Source of the DNA: Galeopsis tetrahit
Lineage: Eukaryota; Streptophyta; Magnoliopsida; Lamiales; Lamiaceae
Length of the DNA: 64,000 nucleotides
NCBI GenBank assembly: GCA_963675135.1
Contig: OY776132.1
Location: forward strand, 65,858,850-65,922,849
Direction: 5' to 3'
Shown here: in pieces, positions 21,271 through 32,070 of the stretch
How positions within the stretch are numbered: the stretch's first letter is position 1
Layout: every line of letters starts with the position of its first letter
Made by a program: the position numbers and the translations under genes
The notes under the pieces: model-generated
Told to the model about the DNA's origin: nothing
Databases searched by the model: none
Seen by the model: only the letters and a program-made list of their open reading frames with translations

Positions 21271-24200
21271 TAGGGGTGAGCAGAAGTCGGAAGAAACCGA
21301 AAAAACCGACCGAACCGAACCGAAAATACCAGTTTGGTTCGGTTATTCGGTTTTCGGTTCGGTCACGGTTTTAATTTTTTCCAAATATCGGTTTTCGGTT
21401 CGGTTCGGTTTTTTTTATGGAAAAAACCGAAAAAACCCGAAAAACCGAAAATTAAATATATATTATATTATATTTAATATATTTTAATAAAATAATTTTA
21501 TACCCCTAAACCTAATGTAAGCGTAAGGTGTAAGCCTCATCCCTATTCCCTCATTCCAGAAAAGTAAAAAGAGGCGGAAAAAACCCTACTCCTCTCCGCA
21601 GTCCGCCACTCCGCCCCCAAAATCCAGCAACCTTCCGTCCCTCCCCATCCTCACTCTCCGTCTCCGGCCTCTGCCCCCATTTCAGTCGGCCAGCGCACAG
21701 CGGCGGCGGCCAACGCACGGCGCACAGCGGCCAACGCACGGCGCACAACGGCTACTCACACCGGCGACACTAGCCCCACTCCGTAGTCCGTTACTCCGTA
21801 TACACCTAAAGCCTAGAGGTAAATTTCTACTGCTTATACTGCTTAGCCTTAATCTGATTTTATGTATTTAATTTTATGAAATCTAATTTAATGTTTGGGA
21901 ATATATCATATATAATTGCTATATTTTTTAAATCTAGTAATTTTCTGTTTATGGTAGAATTATTTCTGTTTATGGTAGAATTATTTCAAGGAAGGAAATG
22001 CCTTGGTTACCTAAATGTAATTTATAACTCAGCATCATTCTCAAGTTGTGCTTTTGTAGCTGCCTTCTCTGTTTCTTCAAGAGCAAATGTTTTCAGCAAT
22101 TCAACATCCCTTTTTCCTGTAAAATTAAGTTTGCAAGAGCAAACAGCCAAACACATAAACTTAAGTACATGAAGCATATGTGTAACTCTAGCCTCATGCT
22201 CAATCAGAAGTATGAACATCAATTCCACAAGTGTCAAGTGAGAACATTGGCTTTCAAATCATTGACACAGTTACTGCTGTCTCAACTCTCAGAGAGAAAA
22301 AAGAATGTAAAAAGAGCCTTGGTTACCTAAATGTTTTAAGCAAAATCATGAAAGCTACATATAACAGTATTTTATTATGTTATCCCCTCTTTGTATGGAC
22401 ATTAAGGCACGAATTCTTTGATAGATTTAACAAAAATTAAATATAATGATGTGTATTTAATTTCTACTGCTTATGGTAATTAAGGCACGAATTCTTTGTT
22501 TATGGTGTGTGATATGGTATGTTGTTACTTGTTAATTTGTCTAATGATTGTTGTAGATGTCAACCACACCTGAAGAATCTGGAGATATGGGCAGCAATCT
22601 CTCACCATCTTCGATGCCACAGCCACTTACTCAAGGGACTCAAACTACTCAACCATCAAATGCTACAGCAGCTACACTACCACCAAGACCAGTGAAAAGA
22701 AAGCCTACGAAGTCAAGATCCAAAGTGTGGGATCACTTTACGAAGATCCCAAATGAAGACGGTGTCAGTCAATCAGCTAAGTGTCTCTACTGTGAAAAAC
22801 ACTTGTGCTCTAACACAAAAAAAAAAATGGGACTTCATCACTTATTAACCATATGAATAATTGCTCAGAAAACCCTCATAATAAAGAAACACGTCAAACC
22901 TTGTTAAATTTGCAAAGAACTGTTAATGAGGGGGTGGGTACTCTTGGTACATGGAAGTTTGATCAAGCTGAAATTAGGGAAGCACTTGTAGAAATGATTG
23001 TTGAAGATGAGTTGCCATTCAAATTTGTGGAGGGTGGGGGGTTTAAGAAATACATGGCTAGATGTTGTCCTAGGTTTCAAATTCCTTCTAGATGGACGGT
23101 GTCAAGAGACTGTTTTGATTTGTATGAGAATGAAAGGTCAAAGTTAAAGTCTTTCATGAAAATACATTGTGACAAAATTTGCATTACTACTGATACTTGG
23201 ACTTCGTTGCAAAGAATTAATTACATGTGTGTTACTGGTCATTTCATTGATGAAAATTGGGAATTGCATAAGAAAATTCTGAATTTTGTGCCCGTGTCTA
23301 GTCATAGAGGGGATTACATTGGTAAGGCACTAGAAACTTGTCTTATAGATTGGGGGTTGAAAAGGGTGTTCAGTGTAACCGTAGACAATGCGAGTTCAAA
23401 TGATACGGCTGTAGCATTCTTGTCAAAGAGGTTGTTGAATTGGGGAAATGCTATATCTAGTTGCAAGTACCTTCATATGCGATGTATTGCACATGTGATC
23501 AATTTAGTTGTTAATGATGGCTTGAAAGACATTAACCCTTCAGTGAAGCGTGTGAGAAATGCTATTAGATACATTCGAAATTCACCTGCAAGATTGAAAA
23601 GGTTTAAAGACTGTGCAGAGTGGGAAGGGATAGAAAGCAAGAGTTCTTTGTGTTGTGATGTGTCTACTAGGTGGAACTCAACATATTTAATGCTTAGAAC
23701 TGCTGAAAAGTTCCAAAGCGCATTTGAGAGGTATGATGAACAAGATACAAGTTTTAAGGCTGATTTGTGTAAGGATGGGGTTGATGGGGTTCCAACTTTA
23801 GAAGATTGGTGTGTTGTTCGTAGGTATGCTGATTTACTGAAGCATTTTTACGAGTCTACTTTGCGCATTTCTGGATCTTTATATGTCACTTCTTGCTCAT
23901 TTTTTAGTGAAATTAGTGATTTATGTGCTATCTTGAATGAGTGGTGTGGAAGTACAAATCTTGAGATTATGAAAATGGGGTTGGCCATGAAGAAAAAATT
24001 TGATAAATATTGGGGGGATCCAGAAAGAATGAATAAAATCATTTTCTTTGCTGTTGTGTTTGATCCACATGATAAGTTTGAGTACATGCAGTACACTTTG
24101 TGTGGGATGTATGGGGAGGAAAGAGGTAACAATATTTTTCATTGTGTGAAGAGTGAATTGTATGAGATGTTCGATGAATATATGAAGCTTTATCATCCGG

Positions 24201-25321
24201 ATGGTGATGTAAGTGATTGTGGTGGTGGTAGCAACTCTAGCTCAAGTGAAGTGACTGATTGTGAAAAGATTGGTAAAAGGCCAGCATCGATTTTTAAATC
24301 AAGGCTTAAGAGGCAAAGAATTGAGAGTGGTGTGTCCGGAAGCAAGAAAAATGAACTAGATACTTACTTGAGTGAAGCTGTCATAGAGGATGAAGAAAAT
24401 TTTGATGTGTTGAGGTGGTGGAGGTCAAACTCTTCAAGATTCCCAACTCTTTCACGAATGGCCCGTGATATCTTGGCTGTTCCAATTTCAACGGTTGCAT
24501 CAGAGTCGGCATTTAGTACCGGTGGTAGGGTACTAGATGCATTTAGGAGTTCTTTAACTCCTAAAATTGTTGAAGCTTTGATATGTGGACAAGATTGGAT
24601 ACGAGGTTCACGAACACCCATATGTGTTGAAGAACTATTGGAGGATCTTGAAAATTTCGAGAAAGGTAACGATTTCATTATGAATTTAATTTTTCATATT
24701 TTTCATATTTATTCACATGATTTTTGTATTTTACTTCTAGATTTGCCAAATGTTGGACTTGGAGGATTATCGTGCACCAACAATTAGAAGAATCGGAGGA
24801 ATATTTGAATTGTGATTCGTCTTTCTTTTTGTTGAACTTATGGACTGTTATGACTTTTATATGGACTTTATGAACTTTTAGTTTTAATATTATGGATTGG
24901 AGTCATTGGACTGTATGAATGTTTTTATGGACTGTAATGGATTTATGGACTTCTATTTTATGATTATGTAATTTTTTTTTTTTGTTGAATTTATGGCTAT
25001 TATGAATTTATGACTTTTTTTATGTACTGTATGAAATTTTGTGGACTGTATGAATTTTTTTATGGACCAGGGCTGTAATGGATTTATGGAGTATGAAGTT
25101 ATTTAATGTAAAAAGTCCAAAATAAAAGTCCAAAAACAGGTCCAATAATAATTCGGTTTTTCGGTTAATAACCGTAACCGAACCGAAAAGTTCGGTTCGG
25201 TTATTTCTCGGTTTTATACAAGTTCGGTTCGGTTTTGGTTACCGAAATTGACCATTTCAGTTTTTTCGGTTTTGGAAATTCGGTTCGGTTCGGAAACCGA
25301 ACCGACCGATGCTCACCCCTA
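21271..25321 (+). mobile_element. hAT transposon nested in the gypsy leader
   Basis: Terminal inverted repeats are perfect over 12 bp (TAGGGGTGAGCA) and the 8-bp TSD is GTTGTAAT (21263-21270 and 25322-25329). Subterminal regions on both sides are packed with AACCGAACCGAAAA and TTCGGTTCGGTT words in opposite orientation, the usual binding-site arrangement for hAT transposases. The element carries its own transposase gene with one frameshift (see 22557-24787). A GC-rich leader (21540-21816) ending in AGAG|GTAAAT and a TTGTTGTAG directly before the start codon suggest a 5'-UTR intron at about 21818-22556. Confidence 0.95.
22557..24787 (+). pseudogene. hAT transposase with BED zinc finger, one frameshift
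   Basis: The start is the ATG at 22557, right after a 3' splice site. Residues about 60-100 form a BED zinc finger (WDHFTK, CLYCEKHL). An 11-A run at about 22819-22829 puts the rest of the finger (SSLINHMNNC) in another frame, reached again from 22853. The long second part (to 24787) is an RNase H-fold hAT transposase with DTWTS, HMRCIAHVINLVV and STRWNST. It ends with the hAT dimerisation region (LDTYLSEAV, PTLSRMARDILAVPISTVASE, SAFSTGGRVLD). The stretch 24666-24740 (GTAACG...TTCTAG, 75 nt) looks like an unspliced intron: removing it joins EK to DLPNVG in frame. If the A-run indel is a sequencing error the gene could be intact; otherwise this copy is inactive. Confidence 0.92.
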
Positions 25322-25432
25322 GTTGTAATAGCATGTTCTTCTGCGTAAGAACTTTAATCTTTCGTTTTTAAGCGTCGAAAGCTTAAGAACAGTCATATCT
25401 TTGTAATAATCCCCAGAGACACTCTTTAAACG

Positions 25433-27013
25433 ATGTCTCATCACACTCCTCAAGACGGATTTGTTGCTCCCGGAGGGAACGAGCACCCTCCGGCGCCGCA
25501 GGTGAATCCATTTGCAAACTTGAACGTAGGGGACATTTTGAAAGATCCCCAACATTTGAAAGACTTTTCTGACTTCCTAATGGAGAAGAGGAGGCAGAAC
25601 GAGAAAGAAGAGCTTGAGAAGGCCAAGGATCAGGCCTTCGACAGAGCTCGCAAAGCCAAGGGGAACGAAGAAGATAACCGTTCCTATCACTCCAACTCTT
25701 TTCACCCCCAGGACAGAGGAAAAAACAAAGTTGTCGAGCACTCCCTCAATAGCCACACGGGAGACTCGCGACACAGAAATTCGGTTTTCAACCGGATGGA
25801 TGACAAAGATAGAAGGGCTCCTCGCCGAGTGCCCTTCAATGTGGATGGCCGACCAGGCAGAGCCGACCACCACCGAGATCACGCTGATAAGAGAAATCAG
25901 GGTGACAGAGTCTCAACTCTAGATCGAGTGGGACCAGGGAAAGATTCGCGAGCTCCAGCGAAGAGCTATCGCAGCCACCATTCTAATAGGCACTCTCCCA
26001 GGCGATCACACCATGATGATCGCCCAGCCGCATCCCAAGGGAGTCGACGCGACGAGGACGTCGTCCCCAAGCCACAGAGCGCCGAGGAGGGGCAAATCGC
26101 CCAGTTCCTCGCAACTCAAAAATTGATGAAGCAGGAGATGGACGCTCTGCGAGCAGAGGTGGTCGCCTCGAAGCAAGGGACCACACCACCAATCACTCTG
26201 CCCGCACCTCCACTAAGTGTTGCAATCCTTACCGCCCCCATTCAAAGAAAGATTCAAATGCCCTCCATGGCGGCATACGATGGTGCATCCGACCCCAGAG
26301 TACACTTGTCCAAGTACTCCAACTACATGGCCTCAATCGGGGCAACAGACGCCACCCAATGCAGAAACTTCTCCCTAACTTTGGGAGACCGGGATCATCG
26401 ATGGTACACAACTTTGAGTCCCGGATCGGTCACCTCATTCCTTGAGCTGGGACAACTCTTTCTGACCTACTACGGGTCTATTGCTGCTCGCCCAGCCTCA
26501 AAGCAACGTTTGGCAAACGTTCGCCAATCTATAAATGAGTCAGGCAAGGACTTCATCGAGCGCTTCGATAGGCTGGTGATCGATGGGGAGGCCGTGAACG
26601 ATGAGACGAAGCTGATTTCAGCCGTTTCCGGTCTAAGGATAGGTACCAAGCTTTGGGAATCTATCCATCTTACTTTTCCCAGTTCTTATGCGGACTTCCG
26701 CACAAGGGCTGGGAACTTCATTCAAATGGAGGAAATAGTGGACGCCGCCAAGGCTAACGAGCAGCCGGAGGCGTCCAAGAGGGTCTGGCCCAAAAAGAAT
26801 GCAAACACTGGGGAGTCGTCCCAGCCCAAGAAGGCGACCACTCAAGCTGGCAGTGCTCGCCCAGCGAACTTCAGGCCTTTCGAGGAGTCTCCTGAGATCA
26901 TCCAGTTCAGAGAATCTCTCTCTCTCTGGATCCCAGGGGCATTTTCAATGCAGTTAGGGGAAAGAATCTGCTCCCCCAGGCCAAGCCAATGCATACAAGT
27001 GATGAAAACCTAG
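25433..27013 (+). CDS. gag: Gypsy gag
   Basis: The ATG at 25433 begins MSHHTPQDG, after about 360 bp of leader (not counting the hAT). Residues 40-230 are highly charged with many R/K/D/H. A retrotransposon gag domain covers about residues 280-440 (HLSKYSNYMASIGATDA, FLELGQLFLTYYGS, INESGKDFIERF). This forms the virus-like particle for the element. The last 40 residues are out of frame: a CT-repeat at about 26911-26925 shifts the reading, and the zinc-knuckle-like part (FCDYHNSIGHHTNGC) lies in the overlapping frame from 26989. Without that slip gag and protease would be one reading frame. Confidence 0.9.
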   Translation: MSHHTPQDGFVAPGGNEHPPAPQVNPFANLNVGDILKDPQHLKDFSDFLMEKRRQNEKEELEKAKDQAFDRARKAKGNEEDNRSYHSNSFHPQDRGKNKVVEHSLNSHTGDSRHRNSVFNRMDDKDRRAPRRVPFNVDGRPGRADHHRDHADKRNQGDRVSTLDRVGPGKDSRAPAKSYRSHHSNRHSPRRSHHDDRPAASQGSRRDEDVVPKPQSAEEGQIAQFLATQKLMKQEMDALRAEVVASKQGTTPPITLPAPPLSVAILTAPIQRKIQMPSMAAYDGASDPRVHLSKYSNYMASIGATDATQCRNFSLTLGDRDHRWYTTLSPGSVTSFLELGQLFLTYYGSIAARPASKQRLANVRQSINESGKDFIERFDRLVIDGEAVNDETKLISAVSGLRIGTKLWESIHLTFPSSYADFRTRAGNFIQMEEIVDAAKANEQPEASKRVWPKKNANTGESSQPKKATTQAGSARPANFRPFEESPEIIQFRESLSLWIPGAFSMQLGERICSPRPSQCIQVMKT

Positions 27014-28284
27014 ATGGTAGCAAATTCTGCGACTACCACAACTCCATCGGCCACCACACCAATGGGTGCCGAGATTTGGTGAGAAACCTTTTTAAGCTGT
27101 ACAATGAGGGCAAGCTCGCCCAGTTCATCAAGCCTCTTGGAAATGGCAACAACAGGGGGAAGAAACGTCGCGACGACAGCGACGACCTGCGCCAACAACT
27201 GAATCGTCCCAAGCTGACTCCTCCCATGCCACAGAATCCTGGCAACGACATTGATAACGTGGGAGCCTGTCTGGTTATAGAAGGCCCTTTGGGAGGAACC
27301 CAATCTGGGAAAGAGCTATCTGTTCGCCGGGCTCAGAGCGAGCAGCGAGCACTGAACAATGTCCATCAGGTGTGCGTCGCTCCGACTGCCGAGAAGTCTC
27401 TATCTCACCAAATCCTTTTCTCGGACGACGACCTGAACGGCGTGGTGCACCCAAACAATGACGCTTTGGTCATCACGGGGAAGATTATGGGAACCAACGT
27501 CCATCGCCTGATGGTCGACACCGGAGCATACACCAACATCCTTTTCAAGCATACTTTGGATGCTCTCGGTGGATATCCGGAATACGTTGAGCCTTGCGAT
27601 GATATAATCGTAGGTTTTGGGGATACGCACAGCCATCCCATTGGGAAAATCAGACTATCCCTGGAGCTGGTATCATCAAAAGAGCCAGCAATACATCACA
27701 CTCGGCAGCTCGACTTTATGATCGTAGATATGCCATCATCCTACAATGCTTTCCTCGGCCGACCTTTCTTCAACGAGTTCAAGGCGGCCGTTTCTACCTT
27801 TTATTACTGTGTAAAGTTTCCGACCCCGGCGGGAGTTATAACCGTCAAGGGCGATCAGACGCGGGCGAGGGAGTGTCTCGTCCGTTTTGCAAAGCGTCAT
27901 TCTAAGGAAAGTACTATGATTGGCCAGTATATTGAGTGTCAAACACAAAATCAACAAATGAATTACTTGGAGGGTCTTCCTAGCAAGTACAGAAAGATTG
28001 AAGTTGGGGAGTGCAGTCGTAGTTCCGACGACCACCAAGTGGAGGCGAACGAGCACGCCTCCATGGAAGTGGACGACCACACCCCAATGGAGATCGACGA
28101 GCAGACAGTCTCAGGCGACCAGCTCCCCGACGACCAGGTTCCAGAAAACTTTCCAGATCTGGAGCCTAGGTTAGGCTTTGAGCCAGAGTTCGGAATCGAG
28201 GATCCTCGTTGGAAGGAGCCTAAAGAACGGGCAACTTCAGCGGAGGACCTTGAAACCATCTATTTAAACGAAGCTCGTCCATAA
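26989..28284 (+). CDS. Gypsy gag C-terminus and aspartic protease
   Basis: This frame overlaps the gag frame by 25 nt. It starts with a CX2H..GHX3C-type knuckle (FCDYHNSIGHHTNGC) and a basic stretch. A retropepsin follows with MVDTGAYTNILF around 27509-27545 and FLGRPFF about 240 nt later. The acidic C-terminal linker repeats MEVDDHTPMEIDE. A TAA at 28282-28284 separates it from reverse transcriptase, which follows in the same frame, so the stop is a lesion within an originally continuous pol. Confidence 0.85.
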   Translation: MHTSDENLDGSKFCDYHNSIGHHTNGCRDLVRNLFKLYNEGKLAQFIKPLGNGNNRGKKRRDDSDDLRQQLNRPKLTPPMPQNPGNDIDNVGACLVIEGPLGGTQSGKELSVRRAQSEQRALNNVHQVCVAPTAEKSLSHQILFSDDDLNGVVHPNNDALVITGKIMGTNVHRLMVDTGAYTNILFKHTLDALGGYPEYVEPCDDIIVGFGDTHSHPIGKIRLSLELVSSKEPAIHHTRQLDFMIVDMPSSYNAFLGRPFFNEFKAAVSTFYYCVKFPTPAGVITVKGDQTRARECLVRFAKRHSKESTMIGQYIECQTQNQQMNYLEGLPSKYRKIEVGECSRSSDDHQVEANEHASMEVDDHTPMEIDEQTVSGDQLPDDQVPENFPDLEPRLGFEPEFGIEDPRWKEPKERATSAEDLETIYLNEARP

Positions 28285-31200
28285 CTCGAGGTATTCATCG
28301 GTTCGAATTTACCAAAACATTTGCGATCAGACATGGTCGCATTTTTGAAAGAAAACATCGGTGCATTCGCCTGGTCGCACGAGGATATGGTGGGCATTCC
28401 CACGGATCATGCCTGCCACAGATTGAATATTGATCCAGCAAGGAGACCTATCACCCAAAAACGAAGGAAATTTGGGCCTGATAAATATGCGGCTTTGGCG
28501 GTCGAAGTCAAGAAATTGATCGACAATAAATTAATCGAGAAAACTGGAACTGATCCCGAGTGGTTGGCCAATCCAGTGCTCGTCAAAAAGACGACCGGGT
28601 CGTGGAGATTGTGTATAGACTTCACAGATCTAAACGATGCCTGTCCAAAAGATCACTTTCCGATGCCCCACATTGATCACCTAGTAGACAACACAGCGGG
28701 GCACGAGATGTTAACTTTCATGGATGCTTTCGCGGGCTACCATCAGATAGCGATGCATCCTGACGACCAGCGACATACGACCTTCATGACGGCCACCGAT
28801 ATGTATAGCTGGAAGAGAATGCCTTTCGGTTTGAAAAACGCGGGGGCAACATACCAAAGACTGGTAAATAAGATGTTTGAGAAACACATCGGCGAGATGC
28901 TGAGGTCTATATCGACGACATCGTTGTCAAAAGCTTGCGCAAAGAAGATCACCTACACCACCTCGCCATGACGTTCGATATACTGAAAGAATACAACATG
29001 AAGTTAAATCCGAAAAAAATGCAGTTTTGGTGTTAGCTCAGGAAAATTTCTGGGGCACTTGGTTAGCCAGCGGGGCATCGAGGCGAATCCGAGTAAAATT
29101 AAAGCAGTCATTAACATGCAAAGCCCAAGGAACGTGAAAGAAGTACAGAGGTTAATAGGATGCCTTGCATCGCTGAACAGATTTATTGCACGAACGGGCG
29201 ATCGTTGCAAACCTTTTTTCGATGCTCTGAAAAAAGGGAAGTTCGAATGGACCGATGAGTGTGAGAAAGCTTTCGAGAAGTTAAAGGAATATCTATCGGA
29301 TCCGAAGATCCTATCTAAGCCAGTCCCCGGCGAAATTTTATATCTATACTTGGCGGCCACTGACTGTGCGATCAGTTCAGTGCTCGTCCGAGCTGAGGGG
29401 AGCACACATCTGCCTATCTACTACGTAAGTCAAACACTGAGAGATGCGGAGTTGAGATACACTCCAATGGAAAAATTGGCATACGCACTAGTCATGAGCG
29501 TCAGGAAATTAAGGCAATACCTGTTCGACCACGAGGTGGTCGTCCTCACAACCTTTCCACTCCGACGAGCACTGCATCGTCCGGATACCACTGGAAGACT
29601 TTTGAAATGGTCGGTGGAAATAGGGCAATTTGGGCTCACCTATGCACCTAGAACGGCAATCAAGGGACAAGTGCTGGCAGAATTCATTGTAGAGCTCACT
29701 TTCCCGGAAATAGTGGACGAGAGAATCGAACTTCCTTGGACACTATTCGTCGATGGCTCGTCGACGAGCACCAAAGCAGGGGCAGGAATCGTCCTCACCA
29801 GCCCAACCCGACAGACGTTTGCTTCGGCGATCGAGTTCGAGTATCGGGCGACCAACAACGAAGCAGAGTACGAGGCTCTGGTTGCAGGAATCAAGATGGC
29901 TATGGCCGTGGGCGCCAGAAAACTGAAATTTTTTTCTGACTCTCAGCTAGTTGTATGTCAAATAACGGGCGACTACGAGGCTCGCGGCGATCAAATGATA
30001 AAGTATCAAGAGCTAGTGAAAGGATTACTCGAGCAATTTGATCAATTCCACATCGAGCAAATCCCTAGGGAGGACAATACGCAAGCAGATGCGTTAGCTC
30101 GACTGGCCACTTCAGAGGGGGAGGCAATATTTTCAGAAGCGACCATCACTAAAATTTCTTCCCCATCGGTGAACAGAGGTCATATTTTGCAGGTTGAAGC
30201 GACCAGCGACGAGGACTGGAGATCGCCGATCATCAAGTACATCAAGACCGGCGAGCTCCCGGGGGACAAAGTGAAAGCGACCAGATTGCAGCTCAGGTCC
30301 GCAAGGTACACTGTTATTGGCGACCAGCTGTACAAGCGGGGTTTTTCAATGCCTTTATTGAAATGTCTCGGGGAAGACGAAGCGAAGATCGTCATGTACG
30401 AAATCCACGATGGATCATGTGGAAATCATACAGGGGGGCAAGCGCTCGCTTTAAAGATCATGAGGCAAGGCTACTTTTGGCCAACACTGAAGAAGGATGC
30501 AATTCATTACGCCCAGGCGTGCAAGAGATGTCAAGCTTTTGCACCAGCTATTCACTCACCTCCAGACGAGCTCATCTCCGTCTACAGTTCTTGGCCCTTC
30601 GCGAAGTGGGGCATCGACATCATTGGACCTTTCCCGCCTGGCGTCGGGGGGGTAACTTTCGTAGTCGTAGCAGTCGATTACTTCACCAAGTGGACCGAAG
30701 CGAAGGCATTGAAGACCATCACAACGGCCCAGATGACAAGTTTCATATGGAAAAACATAATTTGCAGGTTCGGCCTACCACGAGCGATAGTGACGGACAA
30801 CGGACGTCAATTCACAAGTCAAGACATGCTGGATTTCTGCTCAGAGTGGAACATCAAGAAATTTTTTTCAACACCCTATCATCCACAATCGAATGGTCAA
30901 GTAGAGGCAATCAACAAAATCATCAAGCACACCTTGAAAGCTAAGCTAGATGGATTGAAGGGCAAATGGGCGGACGAGCTGCACATGGTTCTGTGGGCAT
31001 ATCGGACGACCACGAGGAATTCTACTGGTGAAACTCCGTTCGCGCTCGCGTTCGGAACCGAAGCTGTCATACCAGCAGAGGGGCAGGTCCCAACTTTTCG
31101 AGTAGCAAATTATGACGAGCAGTTGAATAATGATGCACAGCTCTCCGATTTGGACTTCCTAGAAGAGCGAAGGCTAACAGCGGACGAGAAGAACGTGGTC

Positions 31201-31440
31201 TACAAGCAAAGGTCAGAGCGCTATTACAACACCAAAGTACGTGCTCGCCAATTCACTATCGGCCAGCTCGTACTTCGGAGGGCGACGGAGCAGTCCATTG
31301 GCATACTTGGCCCGACTTGGGAGGGTCCGTACCGAATAACGCGCACACTCCTGAACGGATCGTACGAGTTAGAAGATCTGGAGGGCAAGCCGAGCAAGTA
31401 CCCATGGAACGCGGTCAAGCTGAAGAAGTATTACCAGTAA
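28285..31440 (+). pseudogene. pol: Gypsy RT, dual RNase H and integrase, frameshifted
   Basis: RT runs from about 28321 (MVGIPTDHACHRLN, FTDLNDACPKDHFPMPHID, FMDAFAGYHQI). Just before the catalytic YIDD (about 28914-28925) one base is missing, so YIDD sits in another frame. An extra A in a 7-A run near 29018 restores the original frame. RT-linked RNase H (AATDCAISSVL) and then a second, archaeal-type RNase H (LFVDGSSTSTKAGAG, NNEAEYEAL, DSQLVVCQITG, ADALARL; about 29745-30120) follow. The integrase has an H..H..CX2C region (NHTGGQA.., ACKRCQ) and D, D, E residues in WGIDIIG, IVTDNGRQF and SNGQVEAIN. The frame ends with a normal stop at 31440. RT cannot be made in one piece from this copy. Confidence 0.92.
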
Positions 31441-31559
31441 GTTTTTAATTTTTTCATATTTGTATAGTTTGTATCTAGCCATCATTTCAATACAAGCTTT
31501 AAATTTCCATCAAGTGTTAGATAAGTTTGAATTTTTAGACAAGGCTCTGCGTAGCCTTC

Positions 31560-31910
31560 TAGGAAACAAAAGACGAGCATTCTTACTTAACGATGCTCGC
31601 AAGGTAGTGGCGACGACGACCACTACCTATCAAACAAAAAAGAGTTCAAACCGACGAATGGTTAACTCTAAAAGACGAGCACTCTTTCTTAACGATGCTC
31701 GCAAAACAAAGACGAGCACTCTTTCTTAACGATGCTCGCAAGGTAGTGGCGACGACGATCACTACCTACCAAACAAAAAAGAGTTCAACCGACGAGTGGT
31801 TAACTCTAAAAGACGAGCACTCTTTCTTAAAGATGCTCGCAAGGCAAAGACGAGCACTCTCCCGCAAAGATGCTCGCAATAAAAGGAGTTTCAAAAAGAC
31901 AAGTACTTAT
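31560..31910 (+). repeat. Irregular tandem repeat downstream of integrase
   Basis: Units built from GACGAGCACTCTTTCTTAA, CGATGCTCGCAAGG and TAGTGGCGACGACGACCACT occur four to six times in varying order. Tandem repeats in the untranslated region after pol are common in Tat-type elements. The short reading frames across it repeat RRALFLNDARK and are probably not translated. Confidence 0.8.
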
Positions 31911-32070
31911 TAAAAAATGCTTGCAAAAATTAATCATAACATAAATCGAAAAGCAAACACATCATAAGCAAAAAGTTCCATTCATTGAAAAGCCTTTAAG
32001 GCTGAAATTACAAAAGAGGCCCTAAGTGGCCGAACAGTCCTAAGAAAAACAGAAATAAAATACAAGCAAG

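Noticed and set aside
30363..30944. 193-codon plus-strand frame
   Set aside because: It is a shadow frame of the gypsy RNase H-integrase coding region.
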